Source: an uncultured Eubacteriales bacterium
Lineage (GTDB): Bacteria; Bacillota_I; Bacilli_A; RF39; UBA660
Assembly (NCBI GenBank): GCA_905188025.1
Contig: CAJJKI010000003.1
Span: forward strand, 74,843 to 138,842
DNA: 64,000 bases
Direction: 5' to 3'
Within the stretch, counting starts at the first letter, position 1. Each line of letters begins with the position of its first letter. A model generated the notes under the pieces. It worked only from the letters and a program-made list of their open reading frames with translations. It did not search any database and was not told the origin of the DNA. Below are positions 58,984-64,000 of this stretch, piece after piece. Position numbers and translations under genes: made by a program.

Positions 58984-60762
58984 ATGAATAGAGAAAAAAT
59001 AGAAGAATGTTATAAGTGGGATTTGAGTAGTATTTTTAGTAGTCGTGAAGATCTTTATGAAGAGATGAATCAGGTGAAGGAGAAACTTACTGAGTTTGAT
59101 AAGTATAAGGATATTCAATATGATGAAGATAGTTTATATGAGGTATTAAAATTATATATGGAGGTATCTAGAAGAATAAGTAAACTGGAAGTATATGTTA
59201 GTTTGCTATGTGATGAAGATACTAGTATTAATAAGAATAGAGAATTAAAAGAAGAAGTAGATAATTTAAGTAGTGAATTTATTAAGAGGACTTATTTTAT
59301 TGAACCTAATATTCTTAAGTTAGATAAAGAAGAAGTAGATAAGTTAATTGATAAGAATGAAAAATTAGAGGAATATAAGAGATATATTGATAAAATGTTT
59401 AGATATAAGGAACATACTTTATCTGATAGTGAAGAGAAGTTATTGGCTGAATTATCAAAGACGTTTGGAAATAATTATGAGACATATGAGTTAATGAAAG
59501 ACTCTGATATGGTATTTCCTAATTTTGTTGTAGATTATGAAGATTATGAGCTTGATAATAGTAAATATAGTATATATATTGAAGATGATAATAGGGAAGT
59601 AAGAAAAGCTGCTTTTGAAGATATGTATGAGACATTTAAACAATATAAGAATGTATATGGTAATTTAATTACTGCTAATATTAAAGAAGAAGTTGCTATT
59701 AGTAAGATTAAGAAGTATAAGAGTGCTCTTGAAGCAGCAATGTATCATGATGAATTAGATACTAGGATATATGATAATTTAATTGCTACTATTAATGAGA
59801 GAATGAATGTGCTTCATAAATATTATGAACTTAAGAAGAAAGTACTTGGAGTAAGCGAATTACATTTATATGATGTGTATGCTAATTTGATTAATGAAGA
59901 TAGAAAAGAATATGATTTTGAGAGTTCTAAAGAGACAGTACTTGAAGCACTTAGTATCTTAGGAGAAGAATATACTAGTATAGTTAAGAAAGGTATTCAA
60001 GATAGATGGATTGATGTGTATCCTAATAGAGGAAAAAGAACTGGGGGATATTCATCAGGAAGCTATGATACTAATCCATATGTGCTTTTGAATTATCAGG
60101 ATAAATATGATGATATGTCAACGCTTGCTCATGAGTTGGGTCACTCTATGCATAGTTATTATACGAGACATAATAATCCTTATCAGTATGGTCATTATTC
60201 AATTTTTGTAGCGGAAGTAGCTTCTACGGTTAATGAACTTATATTAGCTAAACATGTTATTAAAAATAGTAATAATAAGAATGAGAAAATGTTTATTTTG
60301 AATAGGCTTATGGAGTTATTTAGAGCTACGATATATAGACAAACAATGTTTGCAGAGTTTGAGAAAAAGATATATCAAATGATTGAAGAGGATAAGCCAG
60401 TTAGTGCAGATATACTTAGTGATGAATATTATAAATTAAATGAAATATATTTTGGTAAGGAAGTATATATAGATGATTATATTAGATATGAATGGGAAAG
60501 AATACCTCATTTCTACTATAACTTTTATGTTTATAAATATGCTACAGGATTGTCAGCAGCTTGCTATATAGTTAATGGATTACTTGATGGAACAATAAAG
60601 AAGGAAGACTATATTAGTTTTCTTAAATGTGGAGATAGTAAGAGTCCTCTTGAATCATTAAAGTTAGCAGGAGTAGACTTATCAAAACCTGAAGTAGTAG
60701 AGAAAGCTACAGAAATGTTTGCTGAGACAATTCATGAATTTGAAGAACTATATTTTAGTTAG
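58984..60762 (+). CDS. pepF: Oligoendopeptidase F
   Basis: M3-family zinc endopeptidase cleaving cytoplasmic oligopeptides. Zinc motif HELGH at 383-387 with His383, Glu384, His387, and the downstream Glu ligand in VAEVASTVNE. The C-terminal FEKKIYQMIEEDKP and HFYYNFYVYKYATGL are standard for PepF. 592 residues. ATG after GAGGAGG. Two bases separate the stop from the next reading frame. Confidence 0.95.
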   Translation: MNREKIEECYKWDLSSIFSSREDLYEEMNQVKEKLTEFDKYKDIQYDEDSLYEVLKLYMEVSRRISKLEVYVSLLCDEDTSINKNRELKEEVDNLSSEFIKRTYFIEPNILKLDKEEVDKLIDKNEKLEEYKRYIDKMFRYKEHTLSDSEEKLLAELSKTFGNNYETYELMKDSDMVFPNFVVDYEDYELDNSKYSIYIEDDNREVRKAAFEDMYETFKQYKNVYGNLITANIKEEVAISKIKKYKSALEAAMYHDELDTRIYDNLIATINERMNVLHKYYELKKKVLGVSELHLYDVYANLINEDRKEYDFESSKETVLEALSILGEEYTSIVKKGIQDRWIDVYPNRGKRTGGYSSGSYDTNPYVLLNYQDKYDDMSTLAHELGHSMHSYYTRHNNPYQYGHYSIFVAEVASTVNELILAKHVIKNSNNKNEKMFILNRLMELFRATIYRQTMFAEFEKKIYQMIEEDKPVSADILSDEYYKLNEIYFGKEVYIDDYIRYEWERIPHFYYNFYVYKYATGLSAACYIVNGLLDGTIKKEDYISFLKCGDSKSPLESLKLAGVDLSKPEVVEKATEMFAETIHEFEELYFS

Positions 60763-60773
60763 AGGTGGTAGTA

Positions 60774-62681
60774 ATGAAGTTTAAGAAGTATTTATATATA
60801 TTATTATCTTTGATATATATGGATTTAATATTTAATTTTTTTGCATATGATAGCTATCTTAGAACAACAGTTATAAATATACTTTTATTTGCTGTAGTTA
60901 ATGCTTTTGTTATACTATTTTTGACAAGTATATTTAGTAAAAAAGTTAATAAGATAATGACATATATTATTTATATCTTTTTATGGTTTTGGTATGGGCT
61001 ATACTATGTATTTTATAAAGTATTTATAACGCCATTTTCAATAGCTTTATTTAGGCAAAGTGATCAAACATTAAAGTTTGGTAAAAATATAATTATTTCT
61101 ATATTACAAAATTGGTATATTTTATTATTATTCTTTATACCAGTAATATTACTTATAGTATTTAAAAAAAGATTTAGATATGATAGATATAATATTAGAG
61201 ATATAGGTATACATTTTGGTTTATTTTTAGTAGCTATAGGATTATATGTAGGAAATATATATATTCAGAAGAGAGAAGTAGGAGGAATATATAATTTATA
61301 TTTTGAGACTAATAATGTATCTTTAAATATAGAGAGATTGGGAGTGCCTGCTGCTACTTATTTAGATATATATAGATGCATATTTGGAATTAATGAAAAG
61401 ATAGATTTAGTTAGTACGCCAGTTATTAAGAATGAAGATGATGAGATATTTGAATATAAAGATAATGTTATGGATATAGATTTTTCTAGAGGAGAAGGAA
61501 ATATTGGTAAAATTAATACTTTTATGAAGAACGAAACTGGTAGTAAGCAAAATAAATATACGGGAATGTTTAAAGATATGAATTTGATATATATAGTAGC
61601 TGAGAGCTTTAATGAAATAGCAGTAAGAGAAGATCTGACTCCTACTTTATATAAATTGGTTCATGAAGGATTTGATTTTGAGAATTTTTATACTTCAAAT
61701 AATTTATCGACGATAGGGGGAGAATTTCAAGCTTTAACGGGATTATATGCTGATAATACAATACTTAGTTCTTGGAGAGATGGAAGAGCATATTATCCAT
61801 ATGGACTTGGTACAGTATTTAAAGGACTTGGATATAATACTTATGCATATCATGATAATAGTGCCTTCTATCAAGATAGAAATGTATATTTAAAGAGTCA
61901 AGGATTAGATAATTATAAGGGTTGTTATAATGGACTTGAAAAGCTTATTAATTGTGAACAATGGCCACAGAGTGATGTGGAGATGATTAAAGCTACAGTA
62001 GGAGATTATATTAATAGTGATGAACCATTTCTTACTTATTATATGACAGTATCAGGACACTTTTATTATAATTATTCAGGTAATGCTATTGCTAAGAAGA
62101 ATAAAGATTTGGTAGATGATTTAGATTATCCTGAAGAGATTAAGGGATATTTAGCTACACAAATAGAACTTGATAAAGCATTAGAGATACTAATGGATGA
62201 GTTAGATAAGGCAGGTAAACTTGATAATACAGTATTTGTTCTTTTAGCGGATCATTATCCATATAACTTGTCTATAGATCATATTAATATGTTATCTAGT
62301 TATGAGAGAGATAGTTTGATTGAAGCTAATAGTAATAATTTAATTATATATAATAGTAAGATGAAGAGTGTTAAAGTAGGTAAGGTAGGAATGAGTATTG
62401 ACGTAATACCTACAGTATATAATTTATTTGGAATAAAATATGATTCAAGAATAATTATGGGTAAAGATATTCTAAGTACTAGTGAAGGAATAGCAATATT
62501 TAAAGATAAATCATGGGTTACTAATAAGGGTACTTATTATGCTTCTTCAGGTAAGTTTGTGGCTAAGATAGATGATGTGCCTGATGGATATGTTGATACT
62601 ATTAACAGTGTAGTTAGTAATAGAGTAGCTATTAGTAGAATGATAGTAGAAAATAATTATTATAAGTATATAACTAATTAA
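60774..62681 (+). CDS. LTA-synthase-family membrane sulfatase-fold protein
   Basis: 635 residues. Five predicted N-terminal membrane helices (to about 165), a linker, then an extracellular sulfatase-fold domain. AESF (near 276) and the candidate nucleophile Thr313 (STIGGEF) match LtaS; the metal/substrate residues include YYMTVSGHFYY and LLADHYPY. Related enzymes polymerise glycerol-phosphate or transfer phosphoglycerol to wall polymers or lipids. The exact substrate is unknown. Start ATG 60774 after GAGGTGG; ATG at 60765 would overlap that site. Confidence 0.88.
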   Translation: MKFKKYLYILLSLIYMDLIFNFFAYDSYLRTTVINILLFAVVNAFVILFLTSIFSKKVNKIMTYIIYIFLWFWYGLYYVFYKVFITPFSIALFRQSDQTLKFGKNIIISILQNWYILLLFFIPVILLIVFKKRFRYDRYNIRDIGIHFGLFLVAIGLYVGNIYIQKREVGGIYNLYFETNNVSLNIERLGVPAATYLDIYRCIFGINEKIDLVSTPVIKNEDDEIFEYKDNVMDIDFSRGEGNIGKINTFMKNETGSKQNKYTGMFKDMNLIYIVAESFNEIAVREDLTPTLYKLVHEGFDFENFYTSNNLSTIGGEFQALTGLYADNTILSSWRDGRAYYPYGLGTVFKGLGYNTYAYHDNSAFYQDRNVYLKSQGLDNYKGCYNGLEKLINCEQWPQSDVEMIKATVGDYINSDEPFLTYYMTVSGHFYYNYSGNAIAKKNKDLVDDLDYPEEIKGYLATQIELDKALEILMDELDKAGKLDNTVFVLLADHYPYNLSIDHINMLSSYERDSLIEANSNNLIIYNSKMKSVKVGKVGMSIDVIPTVYNLFGIKYDSRIIMGKDILSTSEGIAIFKDKSWVTNKGTYYASSGKFVAKIDDVPDGYVDTINSVVSNRVAISRMIVENNYYKYITN

Positions 62682-62687
62682 TAATAT

Positions 62688-62716
62688 AAAGAAGATTCTT
62701 GATGGATCTTCTTTTA
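62688..62716 (+). terminator. Terminator of the LTA-synthase-like gene
   Basis: AAAGAAGAT pairs with ATCTTCTTT around a loop TCTTGATGG, followed by a T-rich tail. Confidence 0.8.
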
Positions 62717-62757
62717 TTTAAATGTGTAAAATAATATGTATATAAATAATCTTAACA

Positions 62758-62786
62758 TTTACATAAATATTTTTATATGATATATT
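62758..62786 (+). promoter_or_regulatory. Promoter of the orphan gene at 62806
   Basis: TTTACA (62758-62763), 17-bp spacer, TATATT (62781-62786). Confidence 0.65.
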
Positions 62787-62805
62787 TTTAGTAGGAGGAT
62801 GCTAT

Positions 62806-63339
62806 ATGAAAAAAATTGAATTTGGATATGCTAATGATTATAAGCCAAGTGGTTCATGGCAAGGGATAGGTATTAAAGAAGGATTACTTTTAGCAGATGC
62901 AGAATACTATGGGGTAGTAAATTGTGGAAGAGATTCATTTATAGTAGCAAAGGTAATAGATGATAAATATGGAAGATATCCTCAATTACTTGGCAATTTT
63001 ATTGTTAGACCTGCTATTGCTGATATGTATCCTGATGGTAGCGGATATTTATTTTTAGATCAAGAACAATCTGCTATTGGTCAACAAATAGAGAAGTATT
63101 TGAACGCTGTTAAATCACATATTAATAGTTATGAAGATATTTTAAAATCTTGTGATTTTGTACAAAGAGGAAATAGATTTTTTGATTTAATAACAGATTC
63201 TGATAGAGTTATAGCTACTTCAATTAGACATGAGGTTTTTGAAGAAAAAAATAATGCTTTAAAAAATTGTCATGCTACTTTTTCTAATTTTTTAATTTCT
63301 CACAATAATTTGATAAATGATAGTGGAATAACTAGATAA
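62806..63339 (+). CDS. Hypothetical protein, no recognised family
   Basis: 177 residues, soluble, no signal peptide or membrane segment. The N-terminal half is rich in Gly and aromatic residues (GSWQGIGIKEGLLLADAEYYGVVNCGRDSF), followed by PQLLGNFIVRPAIADMYPDGSGYLFLDQ; the C-terminal half looks helical. Two cysteines in the second half. ATG after TAGGAGG with a good promoter, and its own terminator, so it is a real monocistronic gene. Function unknown. Confidence 0.75.
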   Translation: MKKIEFGYANDYKPSGSWQGIGIKEGLLLADAEYYGVVNCGRDSFIVAKVIDDKYGRYPQLLGNFIVRPAIADMYPDGSGYLFLDQEQSAIGQQIEKYLNAVKSHINSYEDILKSCDFVQRGNRFFDLITDSDRVIATSIRHEVFEEKNNALKNCHATFSNFLISHNNLINDSGITR

Positions 63340-63370
63340 AAAGAGCTATGATATAATCATAGCTCTTTAC
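63339..63370. terminator. Bidirectional terminator between the orphan gene and rpmB
   Basis: AAGAGCTATGA pairs perfectly with TCATAGCTCTT around TATAA. The better T run is on the minus strand, so it mainly serves rpmB. Confidence 0.88.
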
Positions 63371-63389
63371 TTATATTTTAATAGTAAGG

Positions 63390-63563
63390 TTATTTACTAT
63401 TTTTTTTCATGCTTCTTGCTTCTCTAGCACTAGTTTTTATCTTTTTACCGTTAGCAGTAGTGATTGTTTGTAAATTAACTTTTTGAGTTCTCTTAGTTAT
63501 TTTTAAACAGTTAGGTCTATTATTAACACTTTTTGCTTTTTTATTAGTTATTTTTTTTGCCAT
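63390..63563 (-). CDS. rpmB: Ribosomal protein bL28
   Basis: 57 residues. The pattern NNRPNCLKITKRTQKVNLQ...NGKKIKTSAREARSM fits L28 (N-R ... KRT-x-x-x-NLQ ... SAR). The N-terminal Cys-Gly-Lys segment seen in many L28 proteins reads ITNKKAKS, so no zinc-type cysteines. Start ATG 63563 after AGGAGGG; the open frame extends to 63620 but without another ribosome site. Transcribed opposite to its neighbours. Confidence 0.85.
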   Translation of the reverse strand: MAKKITNKKAKSVNNRPNCLKITKRTQKVNLQTITTANGKKIKTSAREARSMKKNSK

Positions 63564-63828
63564 GTTATCCCTCCTCAAATTACAATTCATAATTTTACTA
63601 TAAAAAGCCGGGAATGTCAATTATTTTATAGCTTTTTGGTATTTTATAGTAGTATTTATAAGGCTTTTTTTATAATAGAGAGATTTTAGGGTAATAAAAT
63701 AATGATTATGAAGTTTATATTTGTTAAATAATTTTTTATTGTATAGGAAAGTTCTTTTAGTTTATATAAAAATATACAAAAACGCATTAACAAACATATG
63801 TTCATAATACTAATCAAAAAAATAATGA
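63564..63828. other. Intergenic region with an inverted repeat
   Basis: No gene is supported here. TATAAAAAGCC (63599-63609) and GGCTTTTTTTATA (63662-63674) form an 11-bp inverted repeat (allowing extra T) about 52 bp apart. A reverse open frame across 63686-63880 is a hydrophobic artefact of A/T-rich sequence. Confidence 0.5.
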
Positions 63829-64000
63829 TTAGTAAAACTATGGATAAAATATTTTTATCAATTAGATGAATATTATCCATCTAGTCAAATATGTAGTGTT
63901 TGTGATTGCCAGAATAAAGTATATAAAGATTTAAGTAAAAGGACATATAAATGTAATAATTGTGGAGTAACGATAGATAGGGATTTAAATGCAAGTATAA
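63829..64000 (+). pseudogene. TnpB/OrfB transposase C-terminal remnant (IS605/IS607 type), cut by window end
   Basis: The frame from 63829 reads the end of a TnpB protein: YYPSSQICSVC, then a second zinc pair CNNCG and the catalytic-loop DRDLNASI near the window end. The expected RuvC and helix-turn-helix parts are missing upstream: a TGA stops the frame at 63826-63828, and the other frames do not resemble TnpB. The first zinc pair CSVC-DCQN lacks the usual CG. It is best read as a decayed 3' fragment; the part beyond base 64000 is unseen. Confidence 0.75.

Noticed and set aside
63686..63880. 64-codon hydrophobic minus-strand open frame at the right end
   Set aside because: It overlaps the TnpB remnant, is almost only Ile/Leu/Asn from A/T-rich DNA, and lacks a ribosome site.

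Overview
The window is an AT-rich (by eye about 70% or more A+T) piece of a low-GC Bacillota chromosome close to the replication origin. It opens inside gyrB, and the gene order gyrB-gyrA ... tadA-dnaX-ybaB-recR-bofA-holB-ricT-trmN-rsmI ... metG-tatD ... rsmA-yabG-veg-spoVG-yabP-yabQ-divIC follows the Bacillus subtilis origin region closely. TGA is used as a stop (tadA, holB, tatD), so this is the standard bacterial code and not the Mycoplasma code. Sporulation genes (bofA, spoVT, yabG, spoVG, yabP, yabQ, a SleB-type hydrolase) point to a spore former or a recent descendant of one. The compact layout, the loss of several genes usual in this block (no yabA, yazA, fin, rnmV, ispE or hprT here) and the lineage-specific proteins suggest an uncultured, host-associated Bacilli-like lineage. 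I cannot name the genus.

Regions. 1-4253: the end of gyrB, then gyrA. 4254-5737: an unusually long intergenic region holding nine near-perfect parS sites, two perfect Noc-type sites (NBS), decayed copies of both, duplicated modules and a minimal SRP RNA gene. 5738-16178: tRNA editing, clamp loader, recombination, RicT, RNA methylation and Mfd. 16290-24384: spoVT, a methionine T-box operon (dut-metG), tatD, a spore-type hydrolase, rsmA and the yabG/veg/spoVG/yabPQ/divIC group. 24436-27700 (minus): ftsH and tilS. 28083-30222: parA-parB and cspA. 30405-35130: secE-nusG-rplKA-rplJL, then thyA-folA. 35323-42584: rpoB-rpoC. 42675-45709: two unrecognised lineage-specific proteins. 45771-53845 (minus): queH, clpC, rpe, rsgA, prkC, prpC, rlmN. 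53960-62681: a thioredoxin-like membrane protein, trmL, a DUF951 protein, an AbgT transporter, ychF, a DUF975 protein, pepF and an LTA-synthase-like protein. 62806-64000: an orphan protein, rpmB and a TnpB transposase remnant.

How it fits together. ParA/ParB (28-29.7 kb) and the parS array (4.6-5.7 kb) form one segregation and condensin-loading system, with the array placed beside gyrase near the origin. NBS sites inside the same array imply that a Noc-like nucleoid-occlusion protein, or a ParB of mixed specificity, also loads here. Ribosome and RNA polymerase genes sit behind recognisable leaders (an L10 leader, a candidate rplK leader, a Met T-box). PrkC/PrpC with RsgA, Rpe and RlmN form the usual translation/cell-wall signalling cluster. 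Candidate sigma-E promoters precede bofA, yabP and, more weakly, yabG.

The most interesting features are the mixed parS/NBS array with its modular duplications, a parS site that doubles as a terminator-like hairpin, an in-frame A-AAA-AAG slippery site in dnaX exactly where a gamma-like product would end, a long-range GC-rich inverted repeat placed inside the cspA promoter, and the dut-metG T-box operon.
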